Shown one piece after another: positions 53,806 to 62,886 of a stretch of DNA of 64,000 nt. The first letter of the stretch is position 1; each line of letters begins with the position of its first letter. This stretch comes from CBDUXP01 sp965371225 [NCBI: uncultured bacterium]. GTDB lineage: Bacteria > Abyssobacteria > SURF-5 > CBDUXP01. The stretch covers positions 1 to 64,000 of the forward strand of contig CBDUXP010000006.1 of the NCBI GenBank assembly GCA_965371225.1. The letters run 5' to 3'. The translations under genes were made by a program, and so were the position numbers. The notes under the pieces are model-generated. The model worked only from the letters and a program-made list of their open reading frames with translations. It was not told the origin of the DNA and searched no databases.

Positions 53806-55557
53806 TCAGCGTCCGCGAGCGGCCTCCACGTATGCCTCCGGCAGCCCGTAGGTCCGTCCCAGCCGCGCCACCTCTCCCATGCGCGCCTCATCCCCCCCAT
53901 AGGCTGTGATTTCATCCACCAGATGGAGCAGGCGCTGCTGCGCCCACGCCTGGGCCAGCTCCCGGCCGGCGGGGCGGGCCTCGGACACGGGGACTTCGGC
54001 GAGAATCTCCCGCGGCTGCCCCTGGGACCACCCGAGCAACTGCACCCCCAGGTGCGCCGTCCCGGGGGCGAGACGGCCCCATACGCGTGTGGCCCGGCCT
54101 GTGTAGATGTCGGGCAGCGGCCGGGGATAGACGGAATCGGGCGGCGCGCCACCCACAATGATCTCCGGAAACAGGTACACCGGCTCGCGCACGCTACGCT
54201 CCATGGCCGCCAGCCCGGGACGCATGTCCTGGGGCCGGCTCCCGAAGCCCGCCGCCCCCCGGTTGCGGTACGTCAGCAGGTCCAGCAGGTACCGGTTCAC
54301 GTTCCCACCGGCCCCGTACGCGAAGATGGACGCCCGCCCGCCCAGCTTCGCGGTCAGCTCGTTGATCAGCACCCGGCTGTCCCGCTCCCCAGCAGTGGGG
54401 CGCCCATCGCTGCACAACAGCACGACCACCGGCCGGGTTCCCTGCTCGATACCTGCCAGGGCGGGAGCCAGGCCCGCGTACAGGTCCGTCCGGCCCCCCG
54501 CCTTCAAGGCGCTCACCCATGCGGCAGCCGCACGGCGATTGGCGGGCGTGCTCCGCTGCAACCGCGCCCGCCACCAACTGGGGCGTGACTGAAACGCGAG
54601 GATGGTGAAGCGGTCCTCGCCGGGCAACGCGGCGATGGCGTCCGCCATGACCTGCCGTGCCTGAGCGAAGCGCTCCTGGCCCATGCTTTTCGACGCATCC
54701 AGGACAAACACCACGTCGCGCGGGGCCACGGGCAGGTCCACCCCCGCCTTGGGCACCACCTCCAGCCGGAAATAGCCGGGTTCGCCGGTCGGCGGGTGAT
54801 ACACCGTCAGCTCGATCTGGAAATAAGGATCCCACGCCGTCGCGCGCTCCGCATCATCCGGGTCCAGCAGCCGCCGCGTTTCATCCTCCGCGTGCACGTC
54901 CCGGGCCGGGGGCGGGGCGATGGGCCGTGTCCGCGGCCGCAGGGTCGGGCCCGGCGGCGCGGCGACCCACCCGGACTGGGCCCAGCCGGCGACGGCCGTC
55001 GCGCCGGTGGGGCCGCGCCGCTGCAGACTCGTGGCCGTTGCGGCCGAGATGCTGGCGCCGCCTCCGGTGGGGTCCACCTGGCGCGCCACGATCTGGATCT
55101 CCGTGCGAATGGACCCATGGCCCAGCAGAGCGGCGGCGGCCTCCACGGCGTCCAGGTGCGTCGGTGCTTCCGCGCGCGGGGGCGTGGCCTCCGCTTCCCG
55201 CGCCTGGGCAAAGTCCTCTAGCCGCGAGCCGGGGGGCGGTTCCTTCAGCGTGGCGGGGGGCAGATCGGCAATGGTCGCGGCCACGGCGCTCGCGACGTCA
55301 CGCTGCACGGCGGCAATGACATCGGCGCGATCCGGCAGTTGCATGGGCTGCGTGCGGGCCCGGGCCAGCGGCACCCGCTGCACCGAGACGCGGAACTGCC
55401 GTTGCGCCCGCTCCCGGATCGTCGCCATGCCAAACAACTGTTCGTTCCGCAAGAGGAAGAGGGTCAGCGTGTTGGCCAGCAGGGCGAACAGCAGACACGC
55501 CACGAAAAGGTGTAGCGGCTGCTCCACCCGGCGGCGCACGTCAACGGTGTCGCTCAT
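53806..55557 (-). CDS. Membrane-anchored von Willebrand factor A domain protein
   Basis: 583 residues. One N-terminal transmembrane helix (about 15-35, LHLFVACLLFALLANTLTLF), a long Pro/Ala-rich stretch (about 50-250), then a VWA domain with the MIDAS motif DASKSMG and CSDGRPTAG. No transport channel is evident despite common annotation as Ca-activated chloride channel. It follows the giant TPR gene with a 4-base overlap in an ExbB-ExbD-TPR operon. A role as a periplasmic tether or metal-dependent protein-binding module is inferred. Confidence 0.85.
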   Translation of the reverse strand: MSDTVDVRRRVEQPLHLFVACLLFALLANTLTLFLLRNEQLFGMATIRERAQRQFRVSVQRVPLARARTQPMQLPDRADVIAAVQRDVASAVAATIADLPPATLKEPPPGSRLEDFAQAREAEATPPRAEAPTHLDAVEAAAALLGHGSIRTEIQIVARQVDPTGGGASISAATATSLQRRGPTGATAVAGWAQSGWVAAPPGPTLRPRTRPIAPPPARDVHAEDETRRLLDPDDAERATAWDPYFQIELTVYHPPTGEPGYFRLEVVPKAGVDLPVAPRDVVFVLDASKSMGQERFAQARQVMADAIAALPGEDRFTILAFQSRPSWWRARLQRSTPANRRAAAAWVSALKAGGRTDLYAGLAPALAGIEQGTRPVVVLLCSDGRPTAGERDSRVLINELTAKLGGRASIFAYGAGGNVNRYLLDLLTYRNRGAAGFGSRPQDMRPGLAAMERSVREPVYLFPEIIVGGAPPDSVYPRPLPDIYTGRATRVWGRLAPGTAHLGVQLLGWSQGQPREILAEVPVSEARPAGRELAQAWAQQRLLHLVDEITAYGGDEARMGEVARLGRTYGLPEAYVEAARGR

Positions 55558-57932
55558 GACGTGGCCTGGGGCGCGGATTGTTCCTCGGGCGCGGGTGGCG
55601 GCGCTAACATGTGCAGACGCTCCCGGGCTTCGGCCACCCGCGCGTCATCGGGATACCGCTCGATAAATTCGGCATAGGTCGCGCGCGCGCGGTGCGGTTG
55701 AGCCAGGTGTTCGAGGGAGCGGCCCGCGGACATGTAGGCTTCGCCCGCGAGGGTGGGCGCGTCGAACACGATGGTGACGAACAGATAGCGATCCACCGCC
55801 TCCTTCCACTGCCCCTGCGCCTCGAAGCACTGGCCCAGGTGCAGGGTCGCCTCGGCCGCCGCGAGTCCCTCATCCAGTTGGCTCACCTCCGTGAACGCGG
55901 CGGCCGCCTCGGGGTACCGGCGCTGCGTCTGCAACACCTTCCCGCGGCCGAGTTGGGCCTTCACGCGATACGCCCCCTGCGGAAAGTCCTGCAGCACGCG
56001 GTCAAATGCCGCCAGCGCCTCGGGCAGTTTGTTCGCGGTGTGGTAGCACCGGCCGATCTCGTAGCGGGCCCCTTCGATCACGTTGTCGGTGGGATGCTGG
56101 ACCATCGCACGTTCGTAGACGAATTTGGCCGTCTGCCACTCCCCCCGTTCGCGCATGAAGTGCCCCAACCAGAAGAGGACATCGCTGGGCAGTGGCCGGT
56201 CCGGAATCTCCCGCAAGTAGCGCACGTAGAGGACGGCGGCTTGCGCCTCCTGGTCGGCCTGATAGGCGCAGAGCGCTTGCCGGGCCAGCGCGTCCGCATA
56301 GCGCGTCGCGTTCCGGTCCCGGGTGACGAGCGCGAAGCTCTCGGCGGCGTCCGTAAAGTGTTCTTGACGCTGCTGCGCCCAGCCGCGCCAGTACGCAGCG
56401 TCGATCACGAGGGGATGGTCGGCGAACCGTTCGCGGAACGTCGCGAACGCCGTCTCCATTTCCGGAATCTGTTCCAGCCGGTACCGCGCCAAGCCTAAGC
56501 GGAAGAGGGCGTCCGGGGTGAGAGGATCGTCCGGATGCTCCCGCACCAGTTGGTCCCATCGGTGAGCGGCGCCGTCGAAATCCTCCAGCCCGAAGCGCAC
56601 CTCGGCCGCTTTGAACAGTGCGCGCGGTCCCCGGGCCGCTTCGTCGCCCGCTTGGATGGCCGCGTCGAACGCGTCCCGTGCCGCAGGACGCCGGTTCAGG
56701 GCTTGCTCGCTGACCCCAAGCTGATAGTAGGCGTCCGCCCGGAGGGGCGACGTGGTAAACACCTTGACGAAAGCGCGCAGGCCGTGCGCGGCCAGGGGAT
56801 ACTGGCCGGCGCCGAACCGGGCCGCGGCGGACAGATACGCCAGTTCCTCGCGGCTGGCCTCTTCCTTGGCGGCCATGCCCGCGTCCGCGGTCTGGGCGCA
56901 CGCGGCGTACTCTTCGAGCAGGAACAGACTCCACGCCAGCCGCAGCCGCGCCGCCGCCCGCACCTCGGCGCCCGCGGCATCGGCGACTACGGCGGCCAGC
57001 TCCCGGCGCGCCCGAGCGTAATCCTTCATCTGGAAGGCGGCCTCGCCGGCGACGTACCGCACCTCCGCTTGCGTGGCCGGGTTGGTCACCAAGGCACCAG
57101 ATTCGTCATGAGTGCGCAGGACGGCCGCGTGTTCCCCCGCCTCATACTGGGCCCAGACGAGCCCGCGCACCGCGCCGTCACGCAGGCCGGGCGTCAACTC
57201 TTCCTGCAGCGCCCGCGTAAAGCTCGCCTGCGCCTCGGCGGGTTGGTCGATGGCGAGCGCGGTATCGCCGGCGCGCACGAACGCTTCGCCGCGCAACTCG
57301 GGATCCGTGGAGGCGGTGGCGAACGCCGCGAAGTGCCGGTGCGCAGCCTGGGCGTCGCCCGCGTGCCACCGCAGGTAGCCCAGGTAGTACTGCGCATAGG
57401 GCACCAACTCCAAGTCGGCGGGCAGGCCCGCGAGTTGCGTGAACGCGTCCAGGGCCTTCTCGGCCGCGCCGCGATCGTAGGCGGCCTGGCCCAGCGCGTA
57501 GAGGGTCGCGGCGCGCACGTCGGGCGCCAGACCGCTGTGGTTCAGCGTTTCCAGTTGCGTGATGGCCTCGTCGTACCGGCCGCGCGCGAGCGCACACTGG
57601 CCGATGCGCAATCGGGCAGCGTCCGCCTTCGCACCGTCCGGCCACCGGTGCAGCACCGTCTGGTAGGCCTGTTGGGCCTGGGGAAAGGCCTCGAGCGCGA
57701 AGTGACACTCCCCCAGGAGAAACATGGCGCGCTCGGCGTTGGAATCGTTCGGCGCGAGATCGAGAAACGCGGTGAAGGCCTCCACCGCGCTGGCGTAGTG
57801 GCCCCGCCCGTAGAGGCCGCTGGCGAAGTCGAACTGGGTGGCCGCGGTCGCAGCGGGGTCGGCGGCCGCGGCCCCTGCGGCCAGCAGCCCGCCCAGCAGG
57901 AGCAGGGCGCCCGTTCGCCTACCGCGGTGCAT
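55554..57932 (-). CDS. Large secreted TPR-repeat protein
   Basis: 792 residues with signal peptide (MHRGRRTGALLLLGGLLAAGAAAADP). The rest consists of about twenty TPR/Sel1-like helical hairpins (for example AFTAFLDLAPNDSNAERAMFLLG, AQQAYQTVLHRWP, AYQADQEAQAAVLYVRYLRE, AATEVS-type units). It is periplasmic, probably a scaffold; it resembles BamD/YbgF-style outer-membrane accessory proteins and AglT-like motility proteins only in architecture. The start ATG 57932 overlaps exbD by 14 bases; the longer frame lacks a signal peptide at its start. It ends in a Pro/Ala tail. Confidence 0.87.
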   Translation of the reverse strand: MHRGRRTGALLLLGGLLAAGAAAADPAATAATQFDFASGLYGRGHYASAVEAFTAFLDLAPNDSNAERAMFLLGECHFALEAFPQAQQAYQTVLHRWPDGAKADAARLRIGQCALARGRYDEAITQLETLNHSGLAPDVRAATLYALGQAAYDRGAAEKALDAFTQLAGLPADLELVPYAQYYLGYLRWHAGDAQAAHRHFAAFATASTDPELRGEAFVRAGDTALAIDQPAEAQASFTRALQEELTPGLRDGAVRGLVWAQYEAGEHAAVLRTHDESGALVTNPATQAEVRYVAGEAAFQMKDYARARRELAAVVADAAGAEVRAAARLRLAWSLFLLEEYAACAQTADAGMAAKEEASREELAYLSAAARFGAGQYPLAAHGLRAFVKVFTTSPLRADAYYQLGVSEQALNRRPAARDAFDAAIQAGDEAARGPRALFKAAEVRFGLEDFDGAAHRWDQLVREHPDDPLTPDALFRLGLARYRLEQIPEMETAFATFRERFADHPLVIDAAYWRGWAQQRQEHFTDAAESFALVTRDRNATRYADALARQALCAYQADQEAQAAVLYVRYLREIPDRPLPSDVLFWLGHFMRERGEWQTAKFVYERAMVQHPTDNVIEGARYEIGRCYHTANKLPEALAAFDRVLQDFPQGAYRVKAQLGRGKVLQTQRRYPEAAAAFTEVSQLDEGLAAAEATLHLGQCFEAQGQWKEAVDRYLFVTIVFDAPTLAGEAYMSAGRSLEHLAQPHRARATYAEFIERYPDDARVAEARERLHMLAPPPAPEEQSAPQATS

Positions 57933-58344
57933 CCTCGGGGGTGACAGTGGCGAAGGACACGTTGTAAATGTCGACCTGCGCGCAGAGGTTGAGCACATCA
58001 ATGACCGCACTGAGCGGCGTGTCGCGATCGCCCCGGATGATGACCGCCTGCCCTTGGAAAATGTCGGCCACCTTGTGCAACATCCCGTCCAGGTCCGCCA
58101 GGGTCATTTCCCGCTGATTCACGACGATGGTGCCGTCGGCCTTGACGTTGATGATGATCTCGTACGGCGTCCGGTCCATCGGCCCGGCCTCGCTGGCCTC
58201 CGGGATGGCGATCTCCAGTTCCGATTCCATCTGTACGAAGACCGACGCGGACATGAAGAACATCAGCAGGAGGAAGATGACGTCCACCATGGGCGTCATC
58301 ATGAAGCCCTCGGCCTGGGCCGGCATCTTGGCGCCAAAGTTCAT
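57919..58344 (-). CDS. ExbD/TolR-family proton-channel subunit
   Basis: 141 residues. One N-terminal transmembrane helix with the channel Asp in MVDVIFLLLMFFM (Asp18), then a periplasmic domain with INVKADGTIVVNQ and VIIRGDRDTPLSAVIDVL. ExbD/TolR/MotB-type subunits couple the proton motive force to outer-membrane work together with ExbB/TolQ. The ATG overlaps the exbB stop (TGATG). There is no TonB/TolA gene following; the TPR and VWA genes take that place. Confidence 0.93.
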   Translation of the reverse strand: MNFGAKMPAQAEGFMMTPMVDVIFLLLMFFMSASVFVQMESELEIAIPEASEAGPMDRTPYEIIINVKADGTIVVNQREMTLADLDGMLHKVADIFQGQAVIIRGDRDTPLSAVIDVLNLCAQVDIYNVSFATVTPEDAPR

Positions 58345-58997
58345 CAGCCGCCCTTCGCGCGCACGACCTTGTCGAGGAACTGCGCCGCCGTGGCCTCGGT
58401 CGCCGCCATGATCCGCTGCACCCGCCCGCGGAAGATGAAGTAGAAGAACATGGTCGGGATGGCGACGGTGAGGCCGGCGGCCGTCGTCACGAGCGCCTGG
58501 GAGACCCCGGCGGCGAGCGCGACGGGTTTAACGAGCGCGGTGGAGTACGCGATAGCGTTGAAGGAGCGGATCATGCCGAGCACGGTGCCGAGGATGCCGA
58601 GCATGGGCGCCAGCACGGCAATGTCCTGGAGATACGTCACCCGCTGCCACAACAAACCCGACCGGCGGGCCCCTTCCGCCTGCATGGCTTCCTGCACCGC
58701 AATGCGGCCGCGCGAATCCAGCTCGATCCCGGCGAGCAACACGCTGGCCACAAACCCGCCCTTGCGCGAGCAGAGGCTCGTCGCGCCCTCCAGATCGTTC
58801 TGGAACAGGCAGGTGTAGAGCTTGCTGGCAAAGTCCCCGTCCACGAACCGGCCGACGCGGAGGGTCACCGTGAAGAAAAGGATGAGCGCGGTCGCCAGCA
58901 CGGCGAACCCCCCGATGACGTACATGACCACGCCGCCCGCCTGCAGGAGCTTCATCAGGGTCATGCCCTGTTCCATCGCCTCCCCCTGCGGCAGCAT
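58344..58997 (-). CDS. MotA/TolQ/ExbB-family proton-channel protein
   Basis: 217 residues. Three transmembrane helices: about 13-37 (VVMYVIGGFAVLATALILFFT), then LAPMLGILGTVLGMI and GLTVAIPTMFFYFIF, the conserved TolQ/ExbB core. It pairs with ExbD to make an inner-membrane proton-driven motor. Start: ATG 58997 follows a good AAGGGGAGGGG site. The frame stays open to a TTG at 59186, and the extra residues include a hydrophobic, signal-like stretch, so an N-terminally longer protein remains possible. I prefer the shorter one because the intervening DNA contains a strong hairpin (59093-59122). Confidence 0.9.
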   Translation of the reverse strand: MLPQGEAMEQGMTLMKLLQAGGVVMYVIGGFAVLATALILFFTVTLRVGRFVDGDFASKLYTCLFQNDLEGATSLCSRKGGFVASVLLAGIELDSRGRIAVQEAMQAEGARRSGLLWQRVTYLQDIAVLAPMLGILGTVLGMIRSFNAIAYSTALVKPVALAAGVSQALVTTAAGLTVAIPTMFFYFIFRGRVQRIMAATEATAAQFLDKVVRAKGG

Positions 58998-59092
58998 CGG
59001 CAGCCCCTCCCCTTGGGCCACTGCCATGCCCACCCGGACGCCCAGGAGGGCGGGGACGGCCAGGGCGATTGCGGCCGCGGGCGCGAACGCGC

Positions 59093-59122
59093 AAGGGGAG
59101 GCCGCCCGAGCAACCTCCCCTT
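59093..59122 (-). promoter_or_regulatory. Strong hairpin between the Trm112 and exbB genes
   Basis: AAGGGGAGG and CCTCCCCTT are perfect 9-base arms around a 12-base loop. On the minus strand no T-run follows, so it is an imperfect terminator or an attenuator/processing element within the operon. Confidence 0.5.
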
Positions 59123-59175
59123 CCCTCGACGTGCCGGCCGGGCGGGACCGCCCGTGCGCCGCGTGCCGGTCCCGC

Positions 59176-59346
59176 CTACTCGTCAAGCGGCTTCGCCTCG
59201 TCGATGAGCATGATCGGAATGTCGTCCTTGATTTCGTAGACCAGCTTGCACGCCGCGCAGGTCAGGCCATCCTGGGCGTCATTGAGGACCACCTTCTGCT
59301 TGCACTTGGGACACGCAAGAATATCGAGCAACTCCTGATCAATCAT
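59176..59346 (-). CDS. Trm112-family small zinc protein (YcaR-like)
   Basis: 56 residues, too short for most ORF cut-offs. It begins MIDQELLDILACPKCKQKV and has two CxxC pairs, Cys12/Cys15 and Cys30/Cys33, with YEIKDDIPIMLIDEA at the end, the standard bacterial Trm112/YcaR layout. Eukaryotic Trm112 activates several methyltransferases; bacterial members are often co-transcribed with lipid A or LpxK genes. Here it is first in front of exbB/exbD. It has a GGAGG-type site (aggaccctcc) and a good promoter 30 bases upstream. Confidence 0.87.
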   Translation of the reverse strand: MIDQELLDILACPKCKQKVVLNDAQDGLTCAACKLVYEIKDDIPIMLIDEAKPLDE

Positions 59347-59376
59347 GGAGGGTCCTTTCGCGGATCGGGGGCGGCA

Positions 59377-59404
59377 AGTATAGCATGCTGGTTGGGGCTG
59401 TCAG
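59377..59404 (-). promoter_or_regulatory. Promoter of the Trm112-ExbBD-TPR-VWA operon
   Basis: On the minus strand CTGACA (59404-59399), 16 bases, consensus TATACT (59382-59377). It lies between the icd stop and Trm112, 31 bases before the start codon. Confidence 0.75.
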
Positions 59405-59409
59405 CCGCG

Positions 59410-60654
59410 TCAACCCATGTGGTCGACGATCGCCTCCCCGAACTCCGAGCACTTGAGTAACGTCGCGTTGTGCATCTGGCGTTCCAGATCGTACGTCACC
59501 AGGCGCTTCGTCAGCGCGCCCTCGATGCCGTGGACCACCAAGTCCGCCGCCTCCGGCCAGCCCATGTACCGCAGCATCATTTCGCCGGACAGAATGACGG
59601 AGCTGGGGTTCACCTTGTCCTGCCCGGCGTACTTCGGGGCGGTGCCGTGCGTCGCCTCGAAGCAGGCGACCGTGTCCCCGATGTTCGCGCCCGGGGCCAT
59701 GCCGAGCCCCCCCACCTGCGCCGCGGCCGCGTCACTGATGTAGTCGCCGTTGAGGTTCGTGGTGCAGAGAATGTCGTATTCGTCCGGCCGCAGGAGTATC
59801 TGTTGGAACATGGCGTCCGCGATGCGGTCCTTGATCAGAATCTTGCCGTCCGGCACCACGCCCCCGTGGTCCGCGTACACCGCCTGCTCGGTGATCGTCA
59901 CGTCCGGAAACTCTTCCGCGATGCACTGGTACGCCCAATCGCGGAACGCGCCTTCCGTGTACTTCATGATGTTGCCCTTGTGAATCAGGGTGATGTTCCG
60001 GCGATCGTTCTCCAGCGCGTAGCGCACGGCCTTCCGCACGAGCCGCTGCGTGCCGGTAATGCTGATGGGTTTGATCCCGATGCCCGAGTCCAGGCGAATC
60101 TGCGTATGGAAGGTGCTATTCAGGTACTCGATGAGCTGCCGGGCTTCGGGACTGCTTTCCTCGTACTCGATGCCGCAGTACACGTCCTCCGTGTTCTCGC
60201 GAAAGATGACGAAGTTGAGATCGTACGGTTCCTTCACGGGCGCAGGCACCCCGACGAACCAGCGGACGGGCCGCACGCACGCGTACAAGTCCAGCACTTG
60301 GCGCATCGTCACGTTCAGGCTGCGAAAGCCGCCGCCCACGGGGGTGGTCAGCGGCCCCTTGATGCCCACCTTGAATTCGCGAAACGCCTCGAACGTGTCC
60401 TCCGGCAGCCACTCGTCGACCTTTTTCTTCGCCTTCTCGCCGGCGTACACTTCGAACCACTGAATCTGGCGCTGGCCCTCGTAGGCTTTCTCGACCGCCG
60501 CGTCGAACACGCGCACCGCCGCATGCCAGATGTCCGGCCCAATCCCGTCCCCCTCGATGAAGGGCATGATGGGATGGTCGGGGCACGTCAGCTCCCCGTT
60601 GGTGACGGTAATGGCTTCGCCCCGGGCCGGTGGGACGACATGCCGATAACTCAT
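59410..60654 (-). CDS. icd: Isocitrate dehydrogenase (NADP-dependent, type I)
   Basis: 414 residues. [12 protein letters not shown] begins the catalytic fold, with the substrate-binding Ser of [42 protein letters not shown] and [16 protein letters not shown] conserved in the E. coli-type NADP enzyme. It oxidises isocitrate to 2-oxoglutarate in the TCA cycle. It follows glpK by 110 bases, which contain a TATACT box (60752-60747) and two hairpins, so it may be expressed independently. Confidence 0.96.
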   Translation of the reverse strand: MSYRHVVPPARGEAITVTNGELTCPDHPIMPFIEGDGIGPDIWHAAVRVFDAAVEKAYEGQRQIQWFEVYAGEKAKKKVDEWLPEDTFEAFREFKVGIKGPLTTPVGGGFRSLNVTMRQVLDLYACVRPVRWFVGVPAPVKEPYDLNFVIFRENTEDVYCGIEYEESSPEARQLIEYLNSTFHTQIRLDSGIGIKPISITGTQRLVRKAVRYALENDRRNITLIHKGNIMKYTEGAFRDWAYQCIAEEFPDVTITEQAVYADHGGVVPDGKILIKDRIADAMFQQILLRPDEYDILCTTNLNGDYISDAAAAQVGGLGMAPGANIGDTVACFEATHGTAPKYAGQDKVNPSSVILSGEMMLRYMGWPEAADLVVHGIEGALTKRLVTYDLERQMHNATLLKCSEFGEAIVDHMG

Positions 60655-60673
60655 GCGTTCTCCTCCTCGACGT

Positions 60674-60735
60674 GGGCAGCCGTCGGGTAGGCGGCTGTAC
60701 CCCTATTGGGTCCAACGGACGCTGGGTAGGCGTCC
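60674..60735 (-). promoter_or_regulatory. Tandem stem-loops in the icd leader
   Basis: Hairpin 1: GGACGC (60717-60722) and GCGTCC (60730-60735) around TGGGTAG. Hairpin 2: CAGCCG (60677-60682) and CGGCTG (60692-60697) with outer GGG/CCC pairs. Both loops contain GGGTAG and lie between a TATACT -10 box and the icd start. A terminator for glpK or a regulatory leader for icd is possible. Confidence 0.5.
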
Positions 60736-60764
60736 CGTGCGGTCAGAGTATACCGGTTGGCGGC

Positions 60765-62255
60765 TTAGGCGTCCGCCCACGAGGCGCGCGCCACGGCCCG
60801 CCCCCACTGCCCGTAGAGGGCGTCGCGCGCGGTCTTCTTGAGCGCCGGCGTAAACCGGACGTCTTCTCTCCAGTTAGCAGCCACCTCGGCCTGGTCTTTC
60901 CAGTACCCGACGGCGAGCCCTGCCAGATAGGCCGCCCCCAGTGCAGTGGTCTCCGTCACGGTCGGCCGGATGACCGGCACCCCCAGCACGTCGGCTTGAA
61001 ACTGTAACAGGAACCGGTTCGCCGTCGCCCCGCCGTCCACTTTCAAGCTCCGCAGCTTCCGCTTGGCGTCCCGCTCCATGCACGTGAGCACATCGCGCGT
61101 GGAATAGGCCATGGCCTCGAGCGCGGCGCGGGCCAAGTGCGCCCGGTTCGCGCCGCGGGTGAGGCCCACGATCGTGCCGCGCGCGCTGGGATCCCAGTAG
61201 GGCGCGCCGAGGCCCACGAACGCGGGCACGAAGTACACGCCGCCGTTGTCCGGAACGCTCTGCGCCAGGGCCTCCGTCTCCGCCGCGTCTTTCACGATGC
61301 CCAGCTCGTCACGCAGCCACTGCACGGCGGCGCCGGCAATGAAGACGCTACCCTCCAGCGCGTAGGTCACCGTCCCGTTGAGGCCCCACGCAATCGTCGA
61401 GACGAGGCCGGTGCGCGACGCTACCGGCTTGGGGCCCACGTTCATGAGCAGGAAGCAGCCGGTGCCGTACGTGTTCTTCACCATGCCCGGCTTGAAACAG
61501 GCCTGGCCGAACAGCGCGGCTTGCTGATCCCCGGCGATCCCGGCGATGGGAATTTCCGCGCCGAAGAGTTTCTTGTCCGTGACGCCGTACACCTCGCTGC
61601 TCTGCAGCACGGTCGGCAGCAGCTCGTCCGGAACGCGCAGGACCTCGCAGAGTTTCGTGTCCCACACGTTGCGCTTGATGTTGTACAGCAGCGTGCGCGA
61701 CGCGTTGGTCATATCCGTCGCGTGCACGCGCCCACCCGTCAGCTTGTAGACGAGCCAGGAATCTACCGTGCCGAAACAGATCTCCCCGCGGCCCGCGCGG
61801 CGCCGCAACCCCTTCACGTGTGAGAGCAGCCAGGCGATCTTCGTGCCGCTGAAGTAGGCATCCACCACCAGACCCGTGCGGCGGCGGACGTCGGGTTCCA
61901 GCCCGTCGCGCTTCAGGCGGTCGCACAGGGGCGCCGTGCGGCGGCACTGCCACACGATGGCGTTGTGCACCGGCGTCCCGCTCGCCCGTTCCCACAGCAC
62001 GGTGGTTTCCCGCTGATTCGTGATGCCGATCGCGGCGACGTCCGTGGCGCGGATCTTGGCCTGCCGCAATGCCTGCCGGGCGGTCTCCAACTGGGTGCGC
62101 CAGATGTCGTCCGGGTCGTGTTCCACCCAGCCCGGCTGGGGATAGATCTGCCGGAACTCCTGCTGGGCTACGCCCCGCTGGCGGCCGGCCTTGTCAAAGA
62201 CAATCGCGCGGGAACTGGTGGTGCCCTGGTCGAGCGCCAAGATGTATTGCGCCAT
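60765..62255 (-). CDS. glpK: Glycerol kinase
   Basis: 496 residues, FGGY family. [18 protein letters not shown] is the N-terminal phosphate-binding site; [36 protein letters not shown] and [15 protein letters not shown] complete the ATPase fold. It phosphorylates glycerol to glycerol-3-phosphate. No glpF or glpD is seen. It follows maf by 17 bases on the same strand, so it is probably in the lolA-maf-glpK run. The true start is the ATG 62255; the extra upstream residues have no homology. Confidence 0.96.
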   Translation of the reverse strand: MAQYILALDQGTTSSRAIVFDKAGRQRGVAQQEFRQIYPQPGWVEHDPDDIWRTQLETARQALRQAKIRATDVAAIGITNQRETTVLWERASGTPVHNAIVWQCRRTAPLCDRLKRDGLEPDVRRRTGLVVDAYFSGTKIAWLLSHVKGLRRRAGRGEICFGTVDSWLVYKLTGGRVHATDMTNASRTLLYNIKRNVWDTKLCEVLRVPDELLPTVLQSSEVYGVTDKKLFGAEIPIAGIAGDQQAALFGQACFKPGMVKNTYGTGCFLLMNVGPKPVASRTGLVSTIAWGLNGTVTYALEGSVFIAGAAVQWLRDELGIVKDAAETEALAQSVPDNGGVYFVPAFVGLGAPYWDPSARGTIVGLTRGANRAHLARAALEAMAYSTRDVLTCMERDAKRKLRSLKVDGGATANRFLLQFQADVLGVPVIRPTVTETTALGAAYLAGLAVGYWKDQAEVAANWREDVRFTPALKKTARDALYGQWGRAVARASWADA

Positions 62256-62272
62256 GGGGGGGAGCGTCTCCG

Positions 62273-62878
62273 TTACGCCGCGCCGCACCGGAAGTCGGGA
62301 TCGCGGAGCAGCGAGCGCCCGAAGTGCTGGAACAAGCGCTCAAGCGCGTTCAGCGGCAGGCCGACGACATTATAGTAGCAGCCGTGTACCGCTTCAATAA
62401 CGAGTGCACCCGGGCCTTGGATGACGTAGGCGCCCGCCTTGTCGAGAGGGTCGTAGGCCGCAAGGTACGCGTCCAGATCCGGCCCGGTCAGCGGTGCGAA
62501 GCGCACCAGGGTACGCTCGGTAGCGTCGGCGACTTCGCCACTCGCCACGTGCAGCACCGCCAGGCCGGTGACCACCGCGTGCTCGCTCCCTTGAAGGCGC
62601 TCCAGCATGTACCTGGCGGCGGCCAGGTCCGTGGGCTTCCCCAGCACCGCATCCTCCAGGACCACAATAGTATCTGCCCCGATGATGAAGTCGGCCGTCA
62701 CCCGGGCGGCGACTTCGTCCGCCTTGCGCCGCGCATTCTGGCGCGCTACATCCTCCGGCACTCCGTCCCCGCACGTGAGTTCCTCCACGTGGCTCGGCAC
62801 GACGCGAAAGCGCACGCCGGCGTCACGGAGCAATTCCCGCCGGCGCGGGGAGGCCGAGGCCAGGACGATGGCGGACAC
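62273..62878 (-). CDS. maf: Maf-family nucleoside triphosphate pyrophosphatase
   Basis: 201 residues. [19 protein letters not shown] contains the SxxR motif, [16 protein letters not shown] the catalytic Asp/Lys region, and [16 protein letters not shown] the C-terminal signature of the YhdE/dTTP-UTP branch. It removes non-canonical or excess NTPs. GTG start. It follows lolA by 8 bases and precedes glpK. Confidence 0.94.
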   Translation of the reverse strand: MSAIVLASASPRRRELLRDAGVRFRVVPSHVEELTCGDGVPEDVARQNARRKADEVAARVTADFIIGADTIVVLEDAVLGKPTDLAAARYMLERLQGSEHAVVTGLAVLHVASGEVADATERTLVRFAPLTGPDLDAYLAAYDPLDKAGAYVIQGPGALVIEAVHGCYYNVVGLPLNALERLFQHFGRSLLRDPDFRCGAA

Positions 62879-62886
62879 GCGCGCGT

